Assembly (NCBI GenBank): GCA_041862375.1
Contig: JBGVTE010000086.1
Location: 1-40,188 of the forward strand
DNA from: WVZL01 sp041862375
GTDB taxonomy: Bacteria > Acidobacteriota > Aminicenantia > Aminicenantales > Aminicenantaceae
DNA length: 40,188 nt
Reading direction: 5' to 3'
The notes below the pieces were generated by a model, which saw only the letters and a program-made list of their open reading frames with translations, did not search any database and was not told the origin of the DNA. Position 1 is the stretch's first letter, and every line of letters begins with the position of its first letter. Positions 8,331 to 17,389 of this stretch are shown here, piece after piece. Made by a program: the position numbers and the translations under genes.

Positions 8331-8609
8331 ATGAAAAAAGTAATTTTATTCATTCTGCTATTTTGTCTCATGATTTTGAATCCGATTAGTTGAGGTAAGA
8401 AAATTTAGCCCTGAAGGGAAATTAATCAAGCTGTTTGGAAAAAAGGGAAAAGGCCCTGAAGAAATGTTTTTGATCCTGAGGGAAGATATATTGCTAAAAT
8501 ACCAATAAGAGCTTTTGTTAAATTATGGATAAAAAGTAAACTCTATACAGCAGAGGAAACAGAAGATGGATTTCCGGTGATTAAGCGCTATAAAGTAATG
8601 TGGAAATAA
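8331..8609 (+). pseudogene. Decayed 6-bladed beta-propeller protein
   Basis: An ATG with an upstream GAGGTG opens a signal peptide (MKKVILFILLFCLMILNPIS) that meets TGA almost at once. The other frames then hold VRKFSPEGKLIKLFGKKGKG and, after another shift, FDPEGRYIAKIPIRAFVK and ETEDGFPVIKRYKV, ending TAA at 8609. These are the blade motif and the characteristic C-terminus of the exported 6-bladed beta-propeller proteins common in Bacteroidetes, Acidobacteria and Aminicenantes. Full-length relatives have several hundred residues, so most blades are deleted. The flanks 8197-8330 and 8610-8734 hold no other gene. Confidence 0.65.
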
Positions 8610-8734
8610 CGTACATAACATCCCAAACTTCAAACCTTTATTTCATGCAATTTCTACAAATGATAATTTATGTATTCTTTTTCCGTCTCTATGATTGGTC
8701 AACCTTCGAAAATTTGCTAAGATTTAAGTAATCA

Positions 8735-11700
8735 ATGAAATTAACTCAACTCTCCGTATCCAGGCCAGTTACAACCTTTATGTTTTTCTTGGCAATTGTA
8801 CTCTTGGGCTTTGTTTCTCTGCGGGAGCTAAGCGTTGACCTCTTGCCTAATATAAGTTATTCACACATTTCAGTCTATACAGAATATCCTGGAGTTGCTC
8901 CAGAAGAAATAGAGAGTTTTATCACTGCTCCCTTAGAAGCAGCGGTAAGTACTGTCCCTGGCCTGCGTGGAGTAGAATCCATATCGAAAGAGGGTGTTTC
9001 CTACATGACTCTTGAGTTTGCCTGGGGAACAGATATGGATTTTGCCATCCTTCACACGAGAGAAAAACTTGATAATGCCCGATTACAGCTTCCCGAAGAT
9101 GCTGGACGGCCTACAATTATTCCTTTAGACCCACAAAGCAAGCCAATCCTGATCTTAGCTGTGTCTGGAGAGAAGAGACTCTTGGAACTGAAAGAATTTT
9201 CTGAAGAGCTGATAAAGCCTCGGTTGGAACAAATTGAAGGAATAGGCTCAGCTGAGATTGCTGGTGGAGTGGAACGAGAAATCCAGGTTGAAATCAATCC
9301 ACAGCTCCTTTCACTTTATGGATTGACTATCGAACGAGTAGCGCAGAGAATTGAGGATTTCAATCGTAGTCTACATGGAGGAAGTATCAGAAAGGGTAGA
9401 TTTAAATATGCCCTGAGAGTTGTGGGAGAATTTGAATTAGTCAGCGAAATTGGGGAGATAAATCTGCAAACAACTGAAGAAAGAGGAGTCATAAGGTTAA
9501 AGGATGTGGCTGAAATTAAAGACTCAATTAAAGAACGAGAAGGATTGACAAGGCTCAACGGGGAGGAGAGCATCGGTATTCTCGTCAGGAAGGAGTCTGG
9601 AGCTAATACTGTAAAGGTCACAGGAATGACTCATCAGGTACTGGAAGAAATAAAAGCGGAGAATCCTCAGATAGAAATTCTCGTGGTTTCTGAGCAGGCT
9701 AGATATATTGAAAATGCTATTTCCTCAGTTGTTAAGTCTATCATTATCGGAGGAATTCTAGCATTTCTGATTTTATTCATTTTCCTTCAAGATGTGAAAA
9801 CTCCAATTATTATTGCTGTGGTCATCCCTATTTCTATCATCGCTACTTTTAATCTTCTCTATTTTCGAGATATTACCCTCAACATCATGTCATTAGGAGG
9901 ACTTGCCCTGGGTGTGGGAATGCTGGTCGATAATTCCATAGTAGTCTCAGAGTCAATTTTCCGGCATAAAGGCCAGGGTAAAAAGCTCTATGAGGCAGCT
10001 TATTCGGGGACAAAAGAGGTGGGAATGGCTGTGACAGCCTCAACTCTCACTACAATTTCAGTTTTTCTCCCTATTATTTATGTCCACGGGGTGGCAGGCC
10101 AGTTGTTTAAAGATCAGGCTCTTGCAGTTACTTTTGCTCTTATTTCTTCTCTCGTTGTTTCGCTGACACTTCTTCCCACTCTTGCTTCACGAAAGCTGGA
10201 GTTCGAAAAGAAAATGGAAAAAACAGAGGAAGAAGAAAGAACAAAAGCAAAAGAAAAGAAAAATAAGACAAAGCTGAGAGTTTTACTTTATCCTTTGAAA
10301 GGTCTCCGCTGGCTGCTTTATTCTATCCCAAAAATAATTTATCTAGCTTTAAATTTTATTTTAAGTTACATCCTGCAGCTTCTTCTTTTTCTTCTCCATT
10401 ATCTAAGCATTCCTTTCAAACCTGTTGTTCGAGTTATTTTTAAAGGATTTAATTTTGTTTATCAGAAATTTGCATCCCGCTACCATCAGTTCCTGTTATG
10501 GTCTCTTGAGAATAAAAGAAAAGTTTTGATTGGTTCTTTAATATTTTTAGGTGTAACTTTCCTCCTGGCAACTCAGATGAGACGGGAGCTCATGCCCAAA
10601 CCTGAGACTGCAGCCTTTGAATTCATCTGTAAAACTCCAGTTGACTATCCCTTGGAACAAACAACTGATATCTCCTCTGCAATAGAAAGATGGTTGAAAG
10701 AAGAAAGTGTTAAACTCTGTTTTTCACAAATAGGCTTAGTGAGTGGAATGGAAAGTATGAACCCTGATGTATCTTTAAACACTATTCGTATCTATGTTGA
10801 ACTTCAGAAATCTTCGGAAGTCGAGAGTGTAATCGAAAATTTACGAAGAAAGCTGTCGAGTTTTCCTGACCTTGCCTATTCTATAGTCAGAGAACAATCT
10901 GCTCTGGTGCAATTTTTGGCCTTTCAAACAGCAGAGTTGGGATTAAAAATAAAGGGAGATGACCTGTATAGATTGAAAGAGATTGCTGAGAAGCTGACTA
11001 TGAAACTTGAGGATATTGATGGGATTGCTGATTTGAATTCGAATATCGGCGAAGGAAAACCTGAGTTTTTGATAAAAATTAACAAAGAGGCTCTCGAAAA
11101 ATATTCAAATTTGTCGCCCGCTTTTATAGGTAATTTTCTTGTTGATGCAGTAAGGGGGAAAGTGGCGACACAGTTTAAAGAATTGGAGAGAAAATATGAC
11201 ATCCTTGTTCGTCTTGAAATGGCGACAAGGTTAAACATCGAATCTCTATTAGACGAACAAATTCCTTATCAGGGAACTGTAATTCCTTTGAGAGAATTAG
11301 TCTCATACGATATAGTCAAAGGGCCAGAAGAAATTAGGCGGGAAAATCAACAGAGGGAAGTTCTGGTAACCGCTAATCTTCGAGGTGTCAAGATCAGTCA
11401 AGTTGCCCCAGAGATTAGAAAAAAAATAAATGAGCTTTCACTGCCATCCAATTACCGGGTAGTTTTTAGCGGTGAGCAAGAAGAGATGAGCAAATCCTTC
11501 AAAAGTTTAATATTTGCTTTCTGCTTGGCGGTGCTCTTAGTTTACATGATTATGGCAGCGCAGTTTGAGTCTTTAATTCATCCATTCTTGATTTTATTCA
11601 CCTTGCCTATGGGCCTTATTGGGGCTTTCTGGGCACTGTTTTTGACCGGACAAACTCTGAATGTAATTTCGGTTATCGGTATGGTCGTATTAGCAGGTAT

Positions 11701-12004
11701 AGTGGTAAATGATGCCATAGTGAAGATTGATTATACCAATCAGCTAAGAAAGAGGGGATGGGGACTTCGAGAAGCTATCATGGAGGCAAGCCGGGTTAGG
11801 TTAAGGCCTATTTTAATGACAACGGTTACTACTGCCTTCGGTCTTTTTCCCATGTCCCTGGGATTAGGGAAAGGGGCCGAACTTCAGCGGCCTCTGGCAA
11901 TATCTGTTATCGGTGGCCTTATCCTGGCTACCTTTCTTACATTAATCATTATTCCCTTAGTTTATGAGATAGCAGCCAAGAAAAAACATAGATATGGAAA
12001 ATGA
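8735..12004 (+). CDS. RND-family efflux permease (first of pair)
   Basis: The 1089-residue protein is an AcrB/MdtB-like RND permease of the inner membrane. It opens with TM1 and the family motif (SVSRPVTTFMFFLAIVLLGF, then ELSVDLLPNISY). A porter domain follows, then TM2-6 including GGLALGVGMLVDNSIVV, and a second half ending with TM8-12 (GMVVLAGIVVNDAIVKIDY, RLRPILMTTVTTAFGLFP). TM4 keeps one acidic residue (VDN instead of AcrB's Asp-Asp) and TM10 has Asn-Asp where AcrB has the relay Lys. Residues about 490-590, between TM6 and TM7, hold an unusually long insert with a charged run and extra hydrophobic stretches. The stop overlaps the next start by 4 bases. No membrane-fusion protein or outer-membrane channel is encoded nearby. 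Substrate unknown. Confidence 0.93.
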   Translation: MKLTQLSVSRPVTTFMFFLAIVLLGFVSLRELSVDLLPNISYSHISVYTEYPGVAPEEIESFITAPLEAAVSTVPGLRGVESISKEGVSYMTLEFAWGTDMDFAILHTREKLDNARLQLPEDAGRPTIIPLDPQSKPILILAVSGEKRLLELKEFSEELIKPRLEQIEGIGSAEIAGGVEREIQVEINPQLLSLYGLTIERVAQRIEDFNRSLHGGSIRKGRFKYALRVVGEFELVSEIGEINLQTTEERGVIRLKDVAEIKDSIKEREGLTRLNGEESIGILVRKESGANTVKVTGMTHQVLEEIKAENPQIEILVVSEQARYIENAISSVVKSIIIGGILAFLILFIFLQDVKTPIIIAVVIPISIIATFNLLYFRDITLNIMSLGGLALGVGMLVDNSIVVSESIFRHKGQGKKLYEAAYSGTKEVGMAVTASTLTTISVFLPIIYVHGVAGQLFKDQALAVTFALISSLVVSLTLLPTLASRKLEFEKKMEKTEEEERTKAKEKKNKTKLRVLLYPLKGLRWLLYSIPKIIYLALNFILSYILQLLLFLLHYLSIPFKPVVRVIFKGFNFVYQKFASRYHQFLLWSLENKRKVLIGSLIFLGVTFLLATQMRRELMPKPETAAFEFICKTPVDYPLEQTTDISSAIERWLKEESVKLCFSQIGLVSGMESMNPDVSLNTIRIYVELQKSSEVESVIENLRRKLSSFPDLAYSIVREQSALVQFLAFQTAELGLKIKGDDLYRLKEIAEKLTMKLEDIDGIADLNSNIGEGKPEFLIKINKEALEKYSNLSPAFIGNFLVDAVRGKVATQFKELERKYDILVRLEMATRLNIESLLDEQIPYQGTVIPLRELVSYDIVKGPEEIRRENQQREVLVTANLRGVKISQVAPEIRKKINELSLPSNYRVVFSGEQEEMSKSFKSLIFAFCLAVLLVYMIMAAQFESLIHPFLILFTLPMGLIGAFWALFLTGQTLNVISVIGMVVLAGIVVNDAIVKIDYTNQLRKRGWGLREAIMEASRVRLRPILMTTVTTAFGLFPMSLGLGKGAELQRPLAISVIGGLILATFLTLIIIPLVYEIAAKKKHRYGK

Positions 12005-15000
12005 GGATTTTTGTTGAGAGACCTATCGCCACAGTCATGTTTTTTATGGCAGTGCTGGCCTTGGGCGTCTATTCTTTCCTTAATATCCCCATTGAATTAG
12101 CTCCCAAAGTTGACTACCCACAGATTAATATAATCACTAATTGGTATGGTGTCTCTCCCGAAATAATTCAAACCCAGGTTACTTCTCCAATTGAAGAGAT
12201 CGCATCGTCCATAAAAGGAGTAAGAAAGATTTCGTCCACTTCACGAATTGGCTCTTCATGGATAACTTTAGATTTTGATGATAAGACCAACATGGAATTT
12301 GCAGAGCTGGCACTCCGTGAAGAAATCGCCCGGGCAAGAGATAGGCTTCCTCCAAGAGTAAGACCGAGACTCCAGCTTTTCATTCCTGAAGAGTTTAGGG
12401 TAGAGCATTTTCTCGATTACACAATTTCTGGAAATTATTCCCTTAACAGACTAAGGGAGCTCGTGAAGGATAAAGTAGAGTATGCCGTAGGCTCAGTTAA
12501 GGGAGTGGCTGGAGTCGAAGTGATTGGTGGCTCTGATTCTGAGATTAAAATCATTATTGATTATAAAAGAATGAAGGCCCTGAACGTCCGTTCCTATCAG
12601 ATATTTAATGCTGTTAGAGAAAAAAACATGACATTTCAGGCAGGGAAGGTAAAAAGAGGGAACCAGGAGTACATTTTTAAGATTTCGAATTCTGTTAAAG
12701 GCACTAGAGAATTAGGGGAAACGATAATTACTCATTCAGGGGAAAATCCGATAAAGCTGAATGATGTGGCTCAGATTGTTTCTTCTTATCAAGATATTTC
12801 TCGAATAAGCAGAATAAACGGGAAGCCGACAGTCATGCTGAGAATCATTAAGGAGAAGGGAACCAATACTTTGAAAGTTGCCAAAAGAGTAAAGCAAAAA
12901 TTAGAGGTTATCAAGAAAGAGCTTCCCCAGGATTTAATTTTCAAGGAAACAAACGATGAGAGTGAAGACATTAAAAAGAGTCTTAGGGAGCTTTATGTTC
13001 TCGTCGGAATTATCCTTTTAGTAATATTTATCCTTATTTTCACAATTTTAAAAAGCTTTAAACCCTCTCTTTTAATTATTTCTTCTATTGGCTTTTCTGT
13101 CCTGATTACCTTTAACCTCATCTACTTTTTTAAAATATCTATTAATTTATTAACCTTAGGAGGATTGGCTCTGGGATTCGGCCTCTTTGTAGATAACTCA
13201 ATAGTTGTCTTTGAGAACGTGCTCCGCTTGAGAGAGAAGGGGGCATCCCCGATTCAAGCTGCGATCCTGGGCTCCAAGGAAGTTTTATTACCAGTTTTGG
13301 CTGCCACTTTGACCACCATGAGTGTCTTCTTTTCTTTTGCTTACTTTCAAGGGAGGCTGAAAATCTACTACCTTCCTTTGGCGGTTGTTATTTCTTCAGC
13401 TCTGGCGGCGTCGCTTCTCGTGTCTTTTTCTCTGATTCCTGCCTTAAGTCCTAGGCTCATGAAGAAAGAAAGAAAAGTTCACAGGGAAAGATTTCGCGGT
13501 TACTACGAAAAGCTTTTAAAATTCCTTCTTCGGCATCCTTTGGAAGTCATTATTGTGATAATTGTAATATTTTATGGAAGTTACAGATGGTTTAAATCAG
13601 AAGTTTCTCTTGGAGAATTTTTTGGATGGTCTTTCAGGGAGAGGATATATGTCAGGATCACGATGCCTCCTGGATCAGAGATAGAACGAACAGATGATGT
13701 TATCAAAAAATTCGAGGAGAAGGTTTTAGATAAAGATTATGAAAAGGAAATGGATGCTTATATTGCTCCAGAGTATGCTTATCTGGATGTATCATTTCCT
13801 CCTCATATAGAAAACTCTTATCGCCCTTATGTATTAAAGGAGGAGCTCATTCAACTTGCTACGAATTTTGCAGGAGTGGGTGTGTATATTGGCGGGTTTG
13901 ACCCGCAGCCATACAGCTCCAGTCTTGGAACTGGGATATACTATGATTCGAGAATAAAATTCTATGGTTATAACTTGAAGAGATTAAAAGAATTAACATC
14001 CGAGATGGAACAATCATTGAGAAGAAATCCTCGGATTAAAGAAATAAGGATAGTATCCTCCAGATTTAGCTGGTACAGACTTGATTCGTTTGAGTATGTA
14101 TTGAAACTCAACAAGGAGGCTATGAGAAAGTATGATATCGACCCTTTCTATCTGTTGTATCATCTCCAATCTTTTATCAGGGGAAGGATTTATTGGGTCA
14201 AGACAAAGATTGGAGGAAAAGAAATGGACCTTTCAATAAAGTTTGCTGAAGCGGATAAAATGGATCTCAAAAATCTTCAAGATATCCTTATAGAAACGCC
14301 ACGAGGGGAGTATTTAAGGCTGGGAGAAATTTCTACTCTTGAAGAATGGCCAATTGCCGGTTCAATTGATAGGGAAGATCAACAGTTCCAGCAAACCATC
14401 ATGTGGGAATTTCGAGGGCCTCCGAGAGCTTCAGAAAGATATAAGAAAGCTGTTTTTAATGGCCTTCAGTTGCCTCCTGGGTTTTCTGCCACTATGAAAG
14501 AAGAGTGGCTTTTAACTGAAGAAGAGAAAGGCCAGATAAAATTTGCCATTATCTTTTCGCTCATAATAATTTTCATGATACTGGCATCTCTCTATGAATC
14601 TTTTGTCCATCCCTTTTTTATTATCCTTGCTGTCCCTTTGGCTTTAATCGGAGTTTTTCTGGCCTTTGTTGTTGCTGGCTTTATCTTTGATTCCTCTGCT
14701 TACATAGGAGTTATTCTGCTGGGAGGCATAGTAGTTAATAATTCAATTCTGCTTGTCGACCATATTAATTTGAAGAGAAAACAGGGCTTTTCCCTTCTTG
14801 AATCAGTGCTGAAGGGAGCAAGGGAGAGGGTTAGGCCAATTTTTATGACTACAAGTACCACAGTGCTGGGGATGCTTCCAATGGTTTTAATTCAGGTAGA
14901 AGAAGGGAGAAAAGGGATTTGGCGCTCCCTGGCCCTTTCTGCAGTTGGCGGACTTATCAGTTCAACAATTTTTATATTGATTGCAATCCCCATATTCTAT

Positions 15001-15075
15001 TTCTACGGCGACAGAATTCGGTTCTGGACTTATGAAAAGGTTAAAGAATTAAAGGAAGCATGGAGTAGATTTTAA
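12001..15075 (+). CDS. RND-family efflux permease (second of pair)
   Basis: The 1024-residue protein is a second RND permease, starting at the ATGA overlap with the first, so the two are translationally coupled. Features include TM1 (VERPIATVMFFMAVLALGVY, then IPIELAPKVDYP), the TM4 motif GLALGFGLFVDNSIVVFENV and the TM10 motif LLGGIVVNNSILLVDHIN. A final conserved block is RVRPIFMTTSTTVLGMLPMV. The TM6-TM7 linker has normal length. As in its partner, TM4 has a single Asp and TM10 lacks the AcrB lysine, as in many RND proteins with the VDN/VNN pattern. Coupled, non-identical pairs such as MdtB-MdtC form heterotrimers, and the same is plausible here. Its adaptor must be encoded elsewhere. Confidence 0.93.
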   Translation: MRIFVERPIATVMFFMAVLALGVYSFLNIPIELAPKVDYPQINIITNWYGVSPEIIQTQVTSPIEEIASSIKGVRKISSTSRIGSSWITLDFDDKTNMEFAELALREEIARARDRLPPRVRPRLQLFIPEEFRVEHFLDYTISGNYSLNRLRELVKDKVEYAVGSVKGVAGVEVIGGSDSEIKIIIDYKRMKALNVRSYQIFNAVREKNMTFQAGKVKRGNQEYIFKISNSVKGTRELGETIITHSGENPIKLNDVAQIVSSYQDISRISRINGKPTVMLRIIKEKGTNTLKVAKRVKQKLEVIKKELPQDLIFKETNDESEDIKKSLRELYVLVGIILLVIFILIFTILKSFKPSLLIISSIGFSVLITFNLIYFFKISINLLTLGGLALGFGLFVDNSIVVFENVLRLREKGASPIQAAILGSKEVLLPVLAATLTTMSVFFSFAYFQGRLKIYYLPLAVVISSALAASLLVSFSLIPALSPRLMKKERKVHRERFRGYYEKLLKFLLRHPLEVIIVIIVIFYGSYRWFKSEVSLGEFFGWSFRERIYVRITMPPGSEIERTDDVIKKFEEKVLDKDYEKEMDAYIAPEYAYLDVSFPPHIENSYRPYVLKEELIQLATNFAGVGVYIGGFDPQPYSSSLGTGIYYDSRIKFYGYNLKRLKELTSEMEQSLRRNPRIKEIRIVSSRFSWYRLDSFEYVLKLNKEAMRKYDIDPFYLLYHLQSFIRGRIYWVKTKIGGKEMDLSIKFAEADKMDLKNLQDILIETPRGEYLRLGEISTLEEWPIAGSIDREDQQFQQTIMWEFRGPPRASERYKKAVFNGLQLPPGFSATMKEEWLLTEEEKGQIKFAIIFSLIIIFMILASLYESFVHPFFIILAVPLALIGVFLAFVVAGFIFDSSAYIGVILLGGIVVNNSILLVDHINLKRKQGFSLLESVLKGARERVRPIFMTTSTTVLGMLPMVLIQVEEGRKGIWRSLALSAVGGLISSTIFILIAIPIFYFYGDRIRFWTYEKVKELKEAWSRF

Positions 15076-15143
15076 GTATCTTTTTGATTCTTTGATTTAA
15101 TCCCTCTTTTTTGTTATATAAGATTTATCCTCTGGAGGCGGAA

Positions 15144-16217
15144 ATGGCTACTATTTCTATGCCTGAAATGAAAGAACGAATCGGGAAGTTTCCTAAAAAA
15201 GATTTGGTTCATTTGCCCACTCCTTTCAAGAAATTGGAAAATCTTTCTAAAGAACTTGAAGGGCCAGAGATTTTTATAAAACGAGATGACCTCACTGGAC
15301 TGGCCTTCGGTGGAAACAAGTCTCGTAAGCTGGAATATATCATCCAGGATGTTCTGGATAAAAAAGCCGATGTAATCATTACATGGGCAAGCTTGCAATC
15401 GAATTGGTGCCTCCAAACAGCAGCAACAGCGAGGAAGTTTGGGATTAAACCTGTGCTTTTACTTTTTAAAACATATGACCTTCCTGAAGAATACGACGGG
15501 AATCTTCTTCTGGATCTTATCCTGGACGCTGATATCAGGATTAGAGAAGCAGAAAAAGGGAAGGTCGTGAGTGAAGAAGATGCATTTGAGATAATCGATG
15601 AGATAGTCAACGAAGTTAAAGAGTGGGGTTATAATGCTTATATTGCCCCTATTGGAGGTTCGATGGTAGGAGGTTCCATGGAATACCCCCTGGGAGCGAT
15701 AAGCTATGTTAACGCTTTTGCGGAGATGCTGGAACAGGCTGTGCCTTTGGGCATTGACGTTAATTATATTGTTCATGCCAGCGGCTCCGGAGGTACCCAA
15801 GCTGGCTTGGTGGTTGGTGCTAAAGCATTGAGGGAAAAGGTCAAGGTATTGGGTATAAGCGTTTCGGAAGAAAAAGAATCTTATGGAAAATATATTGAAA
15901 CCATTGCCAAAGACACTGTAAAAGCTCTCAACCTGGATCTTGGTATTTCAAGAGAAGATATAATTATTTTTGATGAGTATATAAGAGAAGGATACGGGAT
16001 TGTAAACAAAGAGGTTTCAGGAGTGCTTCGACTGATAGCGACTAAAGAAGCGATCATGCTTGATCCTGTATATACTGGGAAGGCAATGGTAGCCCTTATT
16101 GACCTAATAAAGAAAGGTTTTTTTAAAAAGGAAGATAAGATCGTTTTTTTTCATACGGGAGGAACTCCTGCAATCTTTCCTAATAAGCACACGTTGGTTA
16201 ATTTCTTAAAATCTTAA
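15144..16217 (+). CDS. PLP-dependent ACC deaminase / D-cysteine desulfhydrase family enzyme
   Basis: This is a fold-type II PLP enzyme of 357 residues. Key segments are LPTPFKKLENLSKELEGPEI, FIKRDDLTGLAFGGNKSRKL with the PLP lysine at about K59, SLQSNWCLQTAATARKFG (about 83-100), and a glycine-rich phosphate loop ASGSGGTQAGL. FFHTGGTPAIFP lies near the C-terminus. Relatives release ammonia from ACC, or sulfide from D-cysteine or L-cysteate. The usual QSNH or QSNQ motif is QSNW here, so substrate choice may differ. I place the start at ATG 15144 because GGAGG (15134-15138) sits five bases before it; an in-frame TTG lies at 15111. Cytoplasmic. It follows the RND pair after 68 bp and precedes another PLP enzyme. 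Confidence 0.85.
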   Translation: MATISMPEMKERIGKFPKKDLVHLPTPFKKLENLSKELEGPEIFIKRDDLTGLAFGGNKSRKLEYIIQDVLDKKADVIITWASLQSNWCLQTAATARKFGIKPVLLLFKTYDLPEEYDGNLLLDLILDADIRIREAEKGKVVSEEDAFEIIDEIVNEVKEWGYNAYIAPIGGSMVGGSMEYPLGAISYVNAFAEMLEQAVPLGIDVNYIVHASGSGGTQAGLVVGAKALREKVKVLGISVSEEKESYGKYIETIAKDTVKALNLDLGISREDIIIFDEYIREGYGIVNKEVSGVLRLIATKEAIMLDPVYTGKAMVALIDLIKKGFFKKEDKIVFFHTGGTPAIFPNKHTLVNFLKS

Positions 16218-16305
16218 TTCATCTAGAGTTTTTATGATTGAGAGTAGAGGGTTTAAGCTCTTCATAGCTTTTATCTATCCTGCACGTAAATAGAGAGAGG
16301 GAAAG

Positions 16306-17262
16306 ATGAACCAAAAAAGGCCAACCTTTAAGGATATTCTAGAAGCAAGAAATATAATAAGCCAATACTTAGAGAAAACACCTCTTCACTATTATCCTCA
16401 ACTGAATCAACTTCTGGACGCCAAGGTATATATAAAGCATGAAAATTATTTACCCACGGGAGCCTTCAAAGCCAGGGGTGGAATTAACCTCATTTCTCAT
16501 TTGACCCGGGAACAAAGGGAAAGGGGAGTGATAACAGCTTCAACCGGGAATCATGCCCTCTCTATTGCCTATGCTTCCTCCCTTTTTGGCGTTCCAGTGA
16601 CAATTGTGATGCCAGAAAAAGCAAATCCTTCAAAGGTCAAAGCTATCCGGGGCTTTGGGGCAAAAATTATATTCTTTGGCCGCATTTTTGATGAATCACG
16701 AGAATACGCAGAGAAATTAGCGGGGGAGAAGGGTGCTCGATTTATTCATCCGGCAGATGAGCCATACCTTGTCGCTGGAGTAGCTACCTATGTATTGGAA
16801 ATTTTTGAGGACTGCCCTTCCATTGATCTAATTGTTGTGCCTGTGGGTGGAGGAAGTGGAGCCAGTGGCTGCTGCTTAGTGAAGGAAGCAGTTAATCCTG
16901 ATGTTCAGGTGATAGGCGTCCAGGCTGAAAAAGCTCCAGCAGCATATCTTTCTTGGAAGAACAGAAGGATTATGGAAGATAAAATGGAAACTGCTGCAGA
17001 GGGATTGGCGACTCGATCAGGATATGAATTCACCCAGAAAATTCTTTGGGATTTTTTATCTGACTTTATTCTTGTCTCTGAGGAAGAGATGGTTAATGCT
17101 ATAATTATTTACCTGGAATTGGTCAGAGATTTAGCTGAGGAAGCCGGGGCCTCCCCCCTCGCTGCAGCTTTAAAAATAAAAGAAAGAATTAAAGGTAAAA
17201 AAGTTGCTCTTGTATTTACAGGAGGAAACATCTCTTTAGAGAGACTCAAACAAATTCTATAG
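16306..17262 (+). CDS. Threonine/serine dehydratase-like PLP enzyme
   Basis: This 318-residue fold-type II PLP protein looks like catabolic threonine ammonia-lyase (threonine to 2-oxobutanoate and ammonia) or serine dehydratase. It has KHENYLPTGAFKARG with the PLP lysine at K55, the substrate loop STGNHA (79-84), the phosphate-binding loop GGGSGASG (181-188) and the C-terminal FTGGN. There is no C-terminal ACT domain, so it would not be feedback-regulated like biosynthetic IlvA. It is shorter than IlvA (about 500) and near the size of TdcB or serine racemase. A purine-rich RBS (AGAGAGGGAAAG) precedes the ATG. The gene ends six bases before a 114-bp palindromic element and converges on hflC. 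Exact substrate is uncertain. Confidence 0.85.
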   Translation: MNQKRPTFKDILEARNIISQYLEKTPLHYYPQLNQLLDAKVYIKHENYLPTGAFKARGGINLISHLTREQRERGVITASTGNHALSIAYASSLFGVPVTIVMPEKANPSKVKAIRGFGAKIIFFGRIFDESREYAEKLAGEKGARFIHPADEPYLVAGVATYVLEIFEDCPSIDLIVVPVGGGSGASGCCLVKEAVNPDVQVIGVQAEKAPAAYLSWKNRRIMEDKMETAAEGLATRSGYEFTQKILWDFLSDFILVSEEEMVNAIIIYLELVRDLAEEAGASPLAAALKIKERIKGKKVALVFTGGNISLERLKQIL

Positions 17263-17267
17263 ACTAT

Positions 17268-17381
17268 GGGGTCAGGCCTTCATAACTTTCATAATTATGA
17301 TTAGTCAAGTCTTAAAATATTCATATCTGTGCTCAATGAGTTTTATACACACAGTTATAAAAGTTATGAAGGCCTGACCCC
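17268..17381. repeat. 114-bp palindromic element, copy 1
   Basis: Perfect 22-bp arms at 17268-17289 and 17360-17381 (GGGGTCAGGCCTTCATAACT at the outer left end) enclose a 70-base AT-rich centre. It fills the space between two convergent genes, so it may also act as a bidirectional transcription stop. A second, inverted copy of the same length lies at 20821. GGGGTCAGG-type ends resemble REP-like elements associated with Y1 transposases; that link is from memory of such sequences. Confidence 0.85.
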
Positions 17382-17389
17382 CAGGGTAT

